Source: an uncultured Alphaproteobacteria bacterium (GTDB taxonomy: Bacteria > Pseudomonadota > Alphaproteobacteria > HIMB59 > GCA-002718135). From it: DNA of 43,006 nucleotides. The notes under the pieces were generated by a model. It had not been told where the DNA came from and did no database searches. It saw only the letters and a list, made by a program, of their open reading frames with translations. The translations under genes were made by a program, and so were the position numbers. Of the stretch, positions 17,043-26,000 are shown piece after piece (position 1 is the stretch's first letter; every line of letters begins with the position of its first letter). Location: assembly GCA_902575815.1 (NCBI GenBank), contig CACGTA010000008.1, positions 1 to 43,006 on the forward strand, read 5' to 3'.

Positions 17043-20033
17043 ATGCGATACAAAAATAATAAAAATCTCGAAAATAATAAGTCTGTTAGGTTTTATTTTG
17101 ATAATAAAGAATATTTTGGATTTGAAGGTGACACCCTAGCTTCAGCACTTCTTGCAAATGATGTTCACTTAGTAGGAAGAAGTTTTAAATATCATCGACC
17201 GCGGGGTATTTATACCGCAGGTAGTGAAGAACCTAATGGAATAGTTCAGCTTGAGACTAAAGAATATACCGAACCTAATAGAAGAGTGACTGAAGTTCAG
17301 ATATATGAGGGGTTAAAAGCTTTTAGTCAAAATAATTGGCCGTCAGTGAAATTTGATGCAGGCGCTATAAATGATTTACTATCACCATTTTTTCCTGCAG
17401 GGTTCTATTACAAGACCTTTATGTGGCCACCAAAGTTTTGGAAGGCATATGAGTTTTTTATAAGACATGCTGCAGGACTTGGTAAATCTCCAAAAAAAGA
17501 TGATCCCCACAAATACGAACATTTTCATTATCATTGTGATGTTCTAGTTGTTGGAGCAGGAGTGAGTGGATTAATTTCAGCAGAAATTGCAGCGAATAAT
17601 AATTATAAAGTATTACTTATTGAGCAAGAAGACGATCTCGGGGGTGAAATTTTATCTACAAGAAATCAAGATATTAAAATAGATAACTTACCAATTAATG
17701 AATGGAAAAATAAAATCGTTGATAAACTTTCTAAAAATTCAAATATAAAAATAGTAAAAAATACAACCTGTTTTGCTTATTTAAATTATAATTTATTATT
17801 AGCCGTCCAAGAAATTGATCCAGAAAAAGGATTATATAAAAAAAACGATATTAAAGAAAGAATTTGGAAGATTAGATCACAAAAAGTTATTTTAGCAACA
17901 GGCACAATAGAAAGACCAATAATTTTTAACAATAATGATAGGCCTGGTATTATGCTTTCTAACAGTGCGAAAAAGTACTTAAATAAGTATGGAGTTGCAG
18001 CTGGAAAAAATTTAGTTTTTTTTACAAACAATGATAGTGCCTATGAAACTGCAATAGATTTTTTTGAGCAAGGTATAAAAGTAGAGGCTATTGTCGATAC
18101 AAGAGATGGTAGTGATGGATATTACCCTAAAAAAGCAAATAAATTAGGTATTACTATACTAAAAGGTTATGAAATTAGTGATACTGTTGGAAGATTAAAA
18201 ATTAGAGAAGTTAAATTAAGAAAAATAAAAATTGAAAACAATAATGAAAAATCTTCTATTAATATTAAATGCGATCTTTTAGCAATTGCTGGTGGTTGGA
18301 CTCCTACTGTTCATTTATTTACTCAATCAAAAGGAAAACTTAAATTTAGAGATGTAGATGGAAGTTTTATTCCTAATGAAGTTTATCAAGATACATTGTG
18401 TGTTGGCAGTTGCAATGGTGACTATAATTTAAATGAAATATTAATAAAAACTAAAGAAGATACACATAAATATTTAAATAATAATCATCAAAATGAACTT
18501 GGTGAAGTAAATTACAAATCAGATAATGTTAAGCATGGCAAACACGAAAATGTTTGGATTACATCAAAGAACAGTATTTCAAGAACAAAAATGTTTGTAG
18601 ATTTTCAAAACGATGTAACAGCAAAAGATATTAAACTAGCTTTAAAAGAGGGTTTTCAATCCATTGAACATGTCAAAAGATATACAACTACAGGAATGGC
18701 AACTGATCAAGGCAAGACCAGTAATGTTAATGCACTTGGAATAATATCAGAATTAACGAATACTGAAATCTCTGAATTGGGTACAACAACATTTCGTTTA
18801 CCCTATAAACCAGTAACATTTGGAGCAATTGCTGGGCGTCATGTTAAAGAATTTTTCGATTTAGAGAGAACAAGCCCAATGCATAAATGGCATATTGACA
18901 ATAAAGCTTTATTTGAGGACGTAGGCCAATGGAAAAGAGCCTGGTATTATCCTCAAAAGAATGAAAGTTTTCAATCTGCTTTAAATAGAGAGGTAAAAGC
19001 AACTAGAGATAGTCTAGGAATATTAGATGCATCAACTCTTGGTAAAATAGATATAAAGGGTAGAGATGTAAGTGAATTTTTAAATAGAGTTTACACAAAT
19101 TCATGGTCAAAATTAGAAATTGGAAAATGTCGATATGGTGTAATGTTAGGTGACGATGGGATGGTTATTGACGATGGTGTAACAACTAGATTAGACGAGT
19201 ATCATTATCTCATGTCAACAACTACAGGAAATGCGGCATCAGTAATGTCAAAATTAGAAGATTGGTTACAAACAGAATGGCAAGAATTAGAAGTATATTT
19301 AACATCAGTAACTGAAAACTATGGAACGATAAGCTTAAATGGCCCAAATTCAAAAAATTTAATGCAAAAACTAGTTCCAGATTTTGATTTTTCAAAAGAA
19401 AATTTTCCTCATATGAGTTTTAAGAATATTAATATTAATGGAATAAAATGTAGAGTCATGCGTATAAGTTTTACTGGAGAAATGTGTTATGAAATAAATG
19501 TGCCATCTGGCTATGCTAAAAATCTTTGGGAACTTTGTATAGATAAAGGTAAGGAATTTAATATTACGCCATATGGTACTGAAGCGATGCATGTACTTCG
19601 TGCTGAAAAAGGATTTATCATTGTTGGTCAAGAAACAGATGGATCAGTGACACCAGTAGATCTGGATATGGACTGGATAGTTAGTAAGAAGAAATATGAT
19701 TTTATTGGTAAAAGGGCATTATATAGAAGTGATACTATTAAAAAAGATAGGAAACAATTAGTTGGATTAAGAACTAAAGATCCAAATAAGGTTCTTGAAG
19801 AAGGATCTCAATTGGTTGAAGAAATCACTGCCCTACCTATGAAAATGGTTGGTCACGTGACTTCTAGTTACTATTCACCTAATTTAAAAAGCTCTTTTGC
19901 TTTAGCTTTAGTTAAAGGTGGTCTTGAAAAAAAAGGAAGTGTTTTAATTGCTCCGATGGAAAACGAAAATATTGAAGTAGAAATAACTAGCCCAATATTT
20001 ATTGATCCTAAAAATCAGAGGATTAATCAATGA
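17043..20033 (+). CDS. soxA: Sarcosine oxidase subunit alpha
   Basis: Large subunit carrying NAD+ and the folate-binding domain that captures the oxidised methyl group as 5,10-methylene-THF. Residues 1-110 form the ferredoxin-like fold (FGFEGDTLASALLANDV, then SFKYHRPRGIYTAG). A Rossmann domain begins VLVVGAGVSGLISAEIAANN near 168, and a second nucleotide-related region runs to about 480. From about residue 600 to the end is a GcvT-like barrel (TRDSLGILDASTLGKIDIKG, then VSFTGEMCYE-like RISFTGEMCYEINVPSGYA). At 996 residues it is full length. The stop overlaps the soxG ATG by four bases. Confidence 0.97.
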   Translation: MRYKNNKNLENNKSVRFYFDNKEYFGFEGDTLASALLANDVHLVGRSFKYHRPRGIYTAGSEEPNGIVQLETKEYTEPNRRVTEVQIYEGLKAFSQNNWPSVKFDAGAINDLLSPFFPAGFYYKTFMWPPKFWKAYEFFIRHAAGLGKSPKKDDPHKYEHFHYHCDVLVVGAGVSGLISAEIAANNNYKVLLIEQEDDLGGEILSTRNQDIKIDNLPINEWKNKIVDKLSKNSNIKIVKNTTCFAYLNYNLLLAVQEIDPEKGLYKKNDIKERIWKIRSQKVILATGTIERPIIFNNNDRPGIMLSNSAKKYLNKYGVAAGKNLVFFTNNDSAYETAIDFFEQGIKVEAIVDTRDGSDGYYPKKANKLGITILKGYEISDTVGRLKIREVKLRKIKIENNNEKSSINIKCDLLAIAGGWTPTVHLFTQSKGKLKFRDVDGSFIPNEVYQDTLCVGSCNGDYNLNEILIKTKEDTHKYLNNNHQNELGEVNYKSDNVKHGKHENVWITSKNSISRTKMFVDFQNDVTAKDIKLALKEGFQSIEHVKRYTTTGMATDQGKTSNVNALGIISELTNTEISELGTTTFRLPYKPVTFGAIAGRHVKEFFDLERTSPMHKWHIDNKALFEDVGQWKRAWYYPQKNESFQSALNREVKATRDSLGILDASTLGKIDIKGRDVSEFLNRVYTNSWSKLEIGKCRYGVMLGDDGMVIDDGVTTRLDEYHYLMSTTTGNAASVMSKLEDWLQTEWQELEVYLTSVTENYGTISLNGPNSKNLMQKLVPDFDFSKENFPHMSFKNININGIKCRVMRISFTGEMCYEINVPSGYAKNLWELCIDKGKEFNITPYGTEAMHVLRAEKGFIIVGQETDGSVTPVDLDMDWIVSKKKYDFIGKRALYRSDTIKKDRKQLVGLRTKDPNKVLEEGSQLVEEITALPMKMVGHVTSSYYSPNLKSSFALALVKGGLEKKGSVLIAPMENENIEVEITSPIFIDPKNQRINQ

Positions 20034-20605
20034 GTTTAACCTACAGTAATGTTTTGAATATAAATAAAAAAAATTTCAATGGAGTAACAATAGAAGAAAA
20101 AGCTCTATCAGGTAAAATAAATATAAGAGGTAAAAGTTCAGATAAAGAATTTATGAAAAATATAGGTTCAGTATTAAACCTGGTTTTACCAAATGAGCCA
20201 AATGTAAGAATTTTTAATAATAATATTAGTATTATGTGGCTTGGTCCTAATGAATGGTTAGTTGAAACACCAAAAAATGAGAAAGATGAAATTATTTCTC
20301 TATTAGAATCTAAACTTAATCCAGAAAAAACAGCAATAACTGATGTTTCATTTAATAAAACTGTTTTACGGCTTGAAGGGGAAAAGGTATTTATTTTACT
20401 TTCTAAATTTCTTGTCGCGAACTTAGAAAAAATTTTGGAAACTAATTTTTCTGTAGCTCAAACAATATTTATAAAAATTCCAATACTTTTTATTAGAAAT
20501 AATACTGATAAAAAAGAGACTTCACTAGATTTACATTTAAACAGATCACATGCAAAATATGTTTATGATTTATTAGTTGATGGTAGTAAAAATCTTAATA
20601 TTTAA
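20030..20605 (+). CDS. soxG: Sarcosine oxidase subunit gamma
   Basis: Fourth subunit of the heterotetramer, structurally related to GcvT but with no cofactor of its own. It is placed by operon order, by length (191 residues) and by the family stretch IMWLGPNEWLVETP near 72-85 and AITDVSFNKTVLRLEG near 103-118; HLNRSHAKYVYDLL near the end is also typical. It starts at an ATG inside the soxA stop (ATGA). The last 26 bases overlap the start of the downstream nuclease gene in another frame. Confidence 0.92.
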   Translation: MSLTYSNVLNINKKNFNGVTIEEKALSGKINIRGKSSDKEFMKNIGSVLNLVLPNEPNVRIFNNNISIMWLGPNEWLVETPKNEKDEIISLLESKLNPEKTAITDVSFNKTVLRLEGEKVFILLSKFLVANLEKILETNFSVAQTIFIKIPILFIRNNTDKKETSLDLHLNRSHAKYVYDLLVDGSKNLNI

Positions 20606-21059
20606 TTTATTTCTTATTTTGATTGCTTTTAGTACAGTATTATCTGGTAAAACTATATTTGGAAAAGCAAAGGTAATCGACGGTGATACTATACATATTA
20701 ATAAAAATAAAATAAGACTGCATGCTATTGATGCTCCTGAAACAAATCAAACATGTGATAAAAATAGTAAAGTATGGAATTGTGGTGTGGAATCAACAAA
20801 GTTCTTAAAGGAATTAATTGGTAATAATAAGATTGAATGCATAACACAAGGTAAGGATCGATATAATAGATTTATTGGAATCTGTTACAAAGATAATTTA
20901 GATTTAAATAGTGAAATGGTTCTGAATGGATGGGCGATAGCTTATCGCTATTATTCAACAGATTATATTGATGAAGAAGAAAAAGCAAAACAAAATAAAA
21001 AGGGTATATGGATTGGGAATTTTGAAGAGCCCTATTTATTCAGAAAGAAAAATAAATAA
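20580..21059 (+). CDS. Exported thermonuclease-family (SNase-like) nuclease
   Basis: Staphylococcal-nuclease-like domain that cleaves DNA or RNA using Ca2+. An N-terminal hydrophobic segment (ILIFNLFLILIAFSTVL) looks like a signal peptide or anchor, giving an exported enzyme. The domain starts AKVIDGDTIHI. The catalytic set of SNase is present as Arg46 and Glu54 in IRLHAIDAPETN, eight residues apart as in SNase, and Arg97 in DRYNRFIG. It ends with a KAKQNKKGIWIGNF segment typical of the family. I chose the ATG at 20580 over the TTG one codon earlier. It overlaps soxG by 26 bases and so is coupled to the sox operon. Its stop abuts the convergent gene. Confidence 0.9.
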   Translation: MVVKILIFNLFLILIAFSTVLSGKTIFGKAKVIDGDTIHINKNKIRLHAIDAPETNQTCDKNSKVWNCGVESTKFLKELIGNNKIECITQGKDRYNRFIGICYKDNLDLNSEMVLNGWAIAYRYYSTDYIDEEEKAKQNKKGIWIGNFEEPYLFRKKNK

Positions 21060-21752
21060 TCAACCATGATGTTGGTAATCTTTTAAATAAATTAAATCTT
21101 CTATTTCTTTATCTTTATTCTTAATTATTTTTTTTAGCTCATTTAATTCATTTTCAAAACTACGATTTTTTTGTTCAATTTGTCTAAGTTCTGATTTTAG
21201 TATTGAATTTTCAATATTTACTGCTTCCATATCTTCAGTTGATGTAGAACTTTCTAATTCTATTTCTAATTTTCGAACAAGATTTTCATATTTTGACAAT
21301 TGTTTATTTAATTCAGTTATTTTATTTTCAAGTTTGTTAAGTTTCTCATTACTTTCTGATTTATTTTCTAATGTGTTATTTTCTAGATCTGATATATTGT
21401 TAAGAGATTCCTGATAATCATTCTTAATTGTTTCGAATGATTTATTTAAATCACCTATTTCTTCACGTAAGTTTTTTATTTGATCATCTCTAAATTTTAA
21501 TCGCTGGTTTTTTTGGAATATCTCAAGTTTAAGCTCTTCTATTTCAGATCGTAAACTTGATTCATCAACAATGCTGCTAGGAATTATTTCAATAGGTGGC
21601 TTAGTTTGATATGTTGATAAATTTATAGAAGGGAAATAGAAAAAAATGCCAAAGATAGCTATGATAGAAATAACTAGTAAAATTCTGTTTCTTCTTCTTC
21701 TTCTTGCTTGTAAACCAACAAAACCTACCATATCAGCTCTATAAAACGGCAA
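21060..21752 (-). CDS. Membrane-anchored coiled-coil protein of unknown function
   Basis: I do not recognise a named family. The 230-residue product has a basic stretch (QARRRRRNR, about 16-24), one membrane segment (ILLVISIIAIFGIFFYF, about 24-40), and then about 170 residues of nearly unbroken E/L/K/N-rich coiled coil. This predicts a bitopic protein with a long periplasmic coiled coil. The start may instead be Met8 (MVGFVGLQARRRRR), which would place the arginines right before the membrane. Downstream on the minus strand of the acyltransferase, 17 bases away. A scaffold or envelope-tether role is only a guess. Confidence 0.75.
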   Translation of the reverse strand: MPFYRADMVGFVGLQARRRRRNRILLVISIIAIFGIFFYFPSINLSTYQTKPPIEIIPSSIVDESSLRSEIEELKLEIFQKNQRLKFRDDQIKNLREEIGDLNKSFETIKNDYQESLNNISDLENNTLENKSESNEKLNKLENKITELNKQLSKYENLVRKLEIELESSTSTEDMEAVNIENSILKSELRQIEQKNRSFENELNELKKIIKNKDKEIEDLIYLKDYQHHG

Positions 21753-21769
21753 GTGTAAAAAATAAATAT

Positions 21770-22609
21770 TTAATTATTATTATATTGTGGATCTAAAGAA
21801 TATGTTGTTGATCTTAAGTACTGAGTAATTTTTTTAATATCTCCAATTTTTTCAAGGTTTTCGTAAGGTATAAGTGAACCAAAGTACATGTAAATATCAT
21901 CACCTATCTTTCTTTTAAGTTCATACATGCACAAAGAGTATCTAAAAGTTTGTCCTATTTTATTAGCAATATGGTAAAGTTGACTATTTTGACCATCAAA
22001 AAAAATTGGTAGCACAGGGCTTTTAGTTTTAAGAACTAATTTCGAAACCCATTGTTTCCACTCACCATCGTCTGCTTTTGTATTTTTGTTTAAGTTTTGT
22101 TTAGTTGCTATCGTTCCAGAGGGGAAAAGAACTAGAACACCTTCATTATACAAAACTTTTTCTGCTTCTTTACGTGTACTAATATTAGTTAATAGAGCTT
22201 CTTTATTTTCATTAAAATCAATTGGCAATATTTTATCTTTTACTGCCTCTGCTTGCCTTAGGACTTTATGTGTTACCATTTTATAATCTTGCCTTACTTT
22301 TGATATCGCTGAACATATGGATACACCATCAGCAACTCCAAAAGCATGATTTGCTATAACAATTAATTTTCCTTTTTTAGGAATGTAGCTACCATCCTTA
22401 AAATTAGTTATTAAAGTAAGATTTAATTTATCTACTGCATCATCCCAAAAAAGCTCAGGGGGTCTATTTTCAGATAAATATTCATCATATAATTTTTTTA
22501 GTTTTAATTTTCCTGTTAATAGTTCAGTAATTTTAATAAATAATTGACCAATAAAATTTACTTCCGCTGTTGCAAAAGTAAATACAATTTTATCTTTATT
22601 CATAATCAA
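21770..22609 (-). CDS. Lysophospholipid/acylglycerol-phosphate acyltransferase family protein (PlsC-like)
   Basis: Membrane-associated acyltransferase of the PlsC superfamily, transferring acyl groups to a lysolipid or similar acceptor. The catalytic His-Asp motif reads NHAFGVADG, with five residues between His and Asp. This is the spacing of the NHP-x-G-x-x-DG subgroup (hemolysin/OlsA-like) rather than the classical HX4D. The acceptor-phosphate motif corresponds to LVLFPSGTIA, in place of FPEGTRS. At 279 residues it is of usual length. Whether it acts in phosphatidic acid, ornithine-lipid or other lipid synthesis cannot be told. It lies between the coiled-coil protein and ETF-QO genes. Confidence 0.85.
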   Translation of the reverse strand: MIMNKDKIVFTFATAEVNFIGQLFIKITELLTGKLKLKKLYDEYLSENRPPELFWDDAVDKLNLTLITNFKDGSYIPKKGKLIVIANHAFGVADGVSICSAISKVRQDYKMVTHKVLRQAEAVKDKILPIDFNENKEALLTNISTRKEAEKVLYNEGVLVLFPSGTIATKQNLNKNTKADDGEWKQWVSKLVLKTKSPVLPIFFDGQNSQLYHIANKIGQTFRYSLCMYELKRKIGDDIYMYFGSLIPYENLEKIGDIKKITQYLRSTTYSLDPQYNNN

Positions 22610-22647
22610 AATGAATTAATTTAAATAATAAGTTTTTTTCAAATATA

Positions 22648-24276
22648 TTACATATTTGCATAATTTGGTCCCCCACTGCCTTCAGGTACAACCCAATTTA
22701 TGTTTTGTGATGGCTCTTTAATATCACATGTTTTACAATGAATACAATTTTGTGCATTAATTACAAATTTAGGATTTTGAATATCTGTCTTATCAATCTC
22801 ATATACACCAGCAGGACAATATCTTTGAGATGGCTCATCATAAGCACTTAAAGTAAAATTTATTGGTAATTCCTTATCCTTTAATTTTAAATGCACTGGC
22901 TGATCAGCTTCATGGTTAGTTCCAGTCAAATAAACAGAACTGGTTTTATCAAAAGTAAATATTCCATCATATTTTGGATAATCTATTTTTTTTGAATCTT
23001 TTGCTAATTTTAAAGCTTCATGATCAGCATATTTGTGTTTTAGTGTAAAAGGAAGCTTGCCTCTAAATATTATTTGATCAATTCCTGTAAATATTATTGC
23101 AGGTATTAGTCCCCAATTAAAACTGGGTTTAACATTCCTTGCAGCAAACAATTCTTTATAAAGCCATGAACGTTTAAATTTATCTTCATATGCTGAAAGA
23201 GGTGCAGATTTACTTAAATAATCATTAATTGTTTCAGCAGCTATAATTCCACTTTTCATAGCTGTATGTGACCCTTTGATCTTTGGCATATTTAAAGTAC
23301 CTGCATCACATCCAACTAGTAATGCACCTGGCATATACATTTTAGGTAAACTTTGAATACCACCTTCAATAAGTGCTCTTGCTCCATAAGCGATACGTTT
23401 TCCATTAGTTAGAATTTTCTTAATTGCTGGGTGAGTTTTAAATTTTTGAAATTCATCATAAGGGGATAAATAAGGATTTTTATAATCAAGACCGATTACG
23501 TAACCTAAAAATATTTGTTTATTTTCAGCATGATAGCAAAAACTGCCGCCATAAGTTGCATTATCTAATGGCCATCCAGCAGTATGCATAACTAGACCTT
23601 CTTCATGCTGACTTTCATCTACTTCCCAAATTTCTTTAAACCCAATTCCGTATTGTTGTGGCGACTTATCTTTCGATAAATTATATTTTTTAATTAATTC
23701 TTTACCTAGATGACCTCTGCAACCTTCAGCAAATACTGTTACTTTAGCATTAATATTAATACCTGGTTCAAAACTATCTTTTTTATTACCATCTTTATCA
23801 ATACCCATATCACCAGTTTGAACACCAATTACGTTGTCATCGTCTGAATATAATATTTTAGATGCCGCAAATCCTGGAAAAATTTCCACACCTAAACTTT
23901 CAGCTTCACTTGCAAGCCATCTACATAAATTTGCAAGACTAATGATATAATTCTTATGATTTTTTTGAACACTAGGAAGAAGCCATGTAGGCCAATTTAA
24001 CGATCCGTTCTTAGATAAAAATAAAAACTTTTCTTTTGTTACTTTAGTTTTAATTGGTGAATCTTTGCTTCTCCAATCAGGTATTAATTCATCGAGTGCT
24101 CTTGTTTCAAAAACATTACCACTTAGAATGTGGGCTCCTACCTCTGATCCCTTTTCTAATACACAAACATTAATTTCAGGGTTCAGCTGTTTTAGTTTAA
24201 TTGCAGTTGAAAGGCCGGATGGACCAGCACCAACCACCACAACATCATAGTCCATTGACTCGCGTTCTACTTCCAT
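22648..24276 (-). CDS. Electron transfer flavoprotein-ubiquinone oxidoreductase
   Basis: Membrane-peripheral FAD/4Fe-4S enzyme that takes electrons from ETF and reduces ubiquinone. The FAD fold is YDVVVVGAGPSGLSTAIKL at about 9-27. EKGSEVGAHILSGNVF follows, and GCDAGTLNMPKIKGSHTAMK is mid-protein. The C-terminal iron-sulfur ligands are Cys487 (CPAGVYEI), Cys511, Cys514 and Cys517 (NCIHCKTCDIKEP), ending WVVPEGSGGPNY. The 542 residues match mitochondrial and alphaproteobacterial enzymes. It lies just downstream of etfA, giving etfB-etfA-ETF-QO after the dimethylglycine-dehydrogenase-like gene, a complete route from amine oxidation to the respiratory chain. Confidence 0.97.
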   Translation of the reverse strand: MEVERESMDYDVVVVGAGPSGLSTAIKLKQLNPEINVCVLEKGSEVGAHILSGNVFETRALDELIPDWRSKDSPIKTKVTKEKFLFLSKNGSLNWPTWLLPSVQKNHKNYIISLANLCRWLASEAESLGVEIFPGFAASKILYSDDDNVIGVQTGDMGIDKDGNKKDSFEPGININAKVTVFAEGCRGHLGKELIKKYNLSKDKSPQQYGIGFKEIWEVDESQHEEGLVMHTAGWPLDNATYGGSFCYHAENKQIFLGYVIGLDYKNPYLSPYDEFQKFKTHPAIKKILTNGKRIAYGARALIEGGIQSLPKMYMPGALLVGCDAGTLNMPKIKGSHTAMKSGIIAAETINDYLSKSAPLSAYEDKFKRSWLYKELFAARNVKPSFNWGLIPAIIFTGIDQIIFRGKLPFTLKHKYADHEALKLAKDSKKIDYPKYDGIFTFDKTSSVYLTGTNHEADQPVHLKLKDKELPINFTLSAYDEPSQRYCPAGVYEIDKTDIQNPKFVINAQNCIHCKTCDIKEPSQNINWVVPEGSGGPNYANM

Positions 24277-24299
24277 TTTATTTATTGTAATAAATTAAT

Positions 24300-25253
24300 T
24301 TATTGTTGAATAGTATTTAATTTATCTAGTTCAGAAGATAATTGAGGCAATGCCTCAAATAAGTCAGCGTTTAGTCCATAATCAGCAACATTAAATATTG
24401 GAGCTTCTTCATCTTTATTGATTGCAACAATTACCTTACTTTCTTTCATACCTGCTAAGTGCTGTATTGCACCAGAAATTCCGACAGCAATATACAAATC
24501 TGGGACAACTACTTTGCCAGTTTGCCCAACTTGATAATCATTAGAAACATATCCAGCATCTACAGCAGCACGAGAAGCACCAACTGCCGCATTAAGCTTA
24601 TCAGCTATTTCATTTAATAGTTTAAAATTTTCGGCGCTTTGTAATCCTCTGCCACCGGATATCACAACTCGAGCAGTACTTAACTCTGGTCTTTCAGATT
24701 GAGATTCTTCTCTATCTATAAATTCAACGCTACCACTATCATTATCAAAAGAAATATTTTCAACCTGTTCTTTTCCACCACTAGTTTCTACAGGATCAAA
24801 AGATGTTGGTCTTACCGTTACTACTTTAATCTTGTCATTTGATTTTACTGTAGCAATAGCGTTACCAGCATAAATTGGCCTCATAAAAGTATCAGTACTT
24901 ATAATTTTTATAACATCACTAACTTGTGCAATATCTAGTTTAACGGCAATTCTAGGAAAAATATTTTTTCCAAATGTAGTCGCAGGTGCCATTATGTGGG
25001 AATAATTGTTAGCCAAAGATACAACGATAGGCTCAATATTTTCAGCAATTGGGTTTTTAAGTTTTTCATTATTGGCTAAATATACTTTTGAGACTTTTTC
25101 ACATTTAGAGATATTTTTAGCTAGCTCTTCACATTCATAGCCTGTTACCAAAACATGGATATCTTGGTCTATTTGCGATGCTGCCGATATAGTATTTAAG
25201 GTTGATGATTTGATATCTATATTATTATGTTCTGCTAATACTAATATTGTCAT
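24300..25253 (-). CDS. etfA: Electron transfer flavoprotein subunit alpha
   Basis: FAD-binding subunit of ETF, which shuttles electrons from flavin dehydrogenases to ETF-QO. The C-terminal FAD domain begins [13 protein letters not shown] near residue 198. It contains [31 protein letters not shown] and the end [18 protein letters not shown], all family-diagnostic. The N-terminal domain ([10 protein letters not shown]) is intact, and 317 residues is normal. Its start overlaps the etfB stop by four bases. Confidence 0.97.
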   Translation of the reverse strand: MTILVLAEHNNIDIKSSTLNTISAASQIDQDIHVLVTGYECEELAKNISKCEKVSKVYLANNEKLKNPIAENIEPIVVSLANNYSHIMAPATTFGKNIFPRIAVKLDIAQVSDVIKIISTDTFMRPIYAGNAIATVKSNDKIKVVTVRPTSFDPVETSGGKEQVENISFDNDSGSVEFIDREESQSERPELSTARVVISGGRGLQSAENFKLLNEIADKLNAAVGASRAAVDAGYVSNDYQVGQTGKVVVPDLYIAVGISGAIQHLAGMKESKVIVAINKDEEAPIFNVADYGLNADLFEALPQLSSELDKLNTIQQ

Positions 25254-25999
25254 ATAACTTTTGCCTCATGTTTAAGTTTTTGAACCAATTCAGCAACATC
25301 ACTTACCATAATTCCTTTTTGTCTGACAGGTGGCTCTTCTACTTTTATTTGTTCAATTCTAGGTTCTATATTTATACCAAGTGAAGATGCTTCTTTTGTA
25401 TCAATTGGTTTTTTCTTTGCTTTCATTATATTTGGTAAAGAAGCATACCTAGGTTCATTCAGTCTAAGATCACATGATGCTACAAATGGTATAGACACTT
25501 TTATTCTTTCTAAACCTTCATCTATTTCTCTAGTAACGATTGCATTTTGCTCATCAATTTCAATTTTAGATGCAAATGTAGCCTGAGGCCAATTAAGTAA
25601 AGCTGATGTCATTTGACCGGTTTGATTTGAGTCATCATCTATTGCTTGTTTTCCCATTAAAATAATTGATGGTTTTTCTTCTTCAGCAACTTTAGAAATT
25701 ATTTTAGAAATAGCTAGAGGTTCTAAATCATTGTCTGTTTTAATATGAATACCCCTATCAGCTCCCATTGCTAATGCAGTTCGTATGGTTTCTTGTGCCT
25801 TATCATTACCTATAGAAAGAATTATAATCTCATCTGCTTTACCAGCTTCTTTTATTCGTAGAGCTTCCTCTACTGCATTTTCATCAGGAGGATTCATGGA
25901 CATTTTTACATTATCTTTTTCAACTCCAGAACCATCAGTTTTAACCCTGATTTGAACATTATAATCTATGACTCTTTTTACGGTGACAAGTAACTTCAT
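25250..25999 (-). CDS. etfB: Electron transfer flavoprotein subunit beta
   Basis: AMP-binding partner of EtfA. It begins [20 protein letters not shown] and continues [20 protein letters not shown]. The recognition-loop region [16 protein letters not shown] and the ETF-beta signature block [20 protein letters not shown] (about 116-135) are followed by [19 protein letters not shown]. The 249-residue length is normal. It starts one base downstream of the dimethylglycine-dehydrogenase-like gene, strongly linking the two. Confidence 0.97.
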   Translation of the reverse strand: MKLLVTVKRVIDYNVQIRVKTDGSGVEKDNVKMSMNPPDENAVEEALRIKEAGKADEIIILSIGNDKAQETIRTALAMGADRGIHIKTDNDLEPLAISKIISKVAEEEKPSIILMGKQAIDDDSNQTGQMTSALLNWPQATFASKIEIDEQNAIVTREIDEGLERIKVSIPFVASCDLRLNEPRYASLPNIMKAKKKPIDTKEASSLGINIEPRIEQIKVEEPPVRQKGIMVSDVAELVQKLKHEAKVI

Positions 26000-26000
26000 A

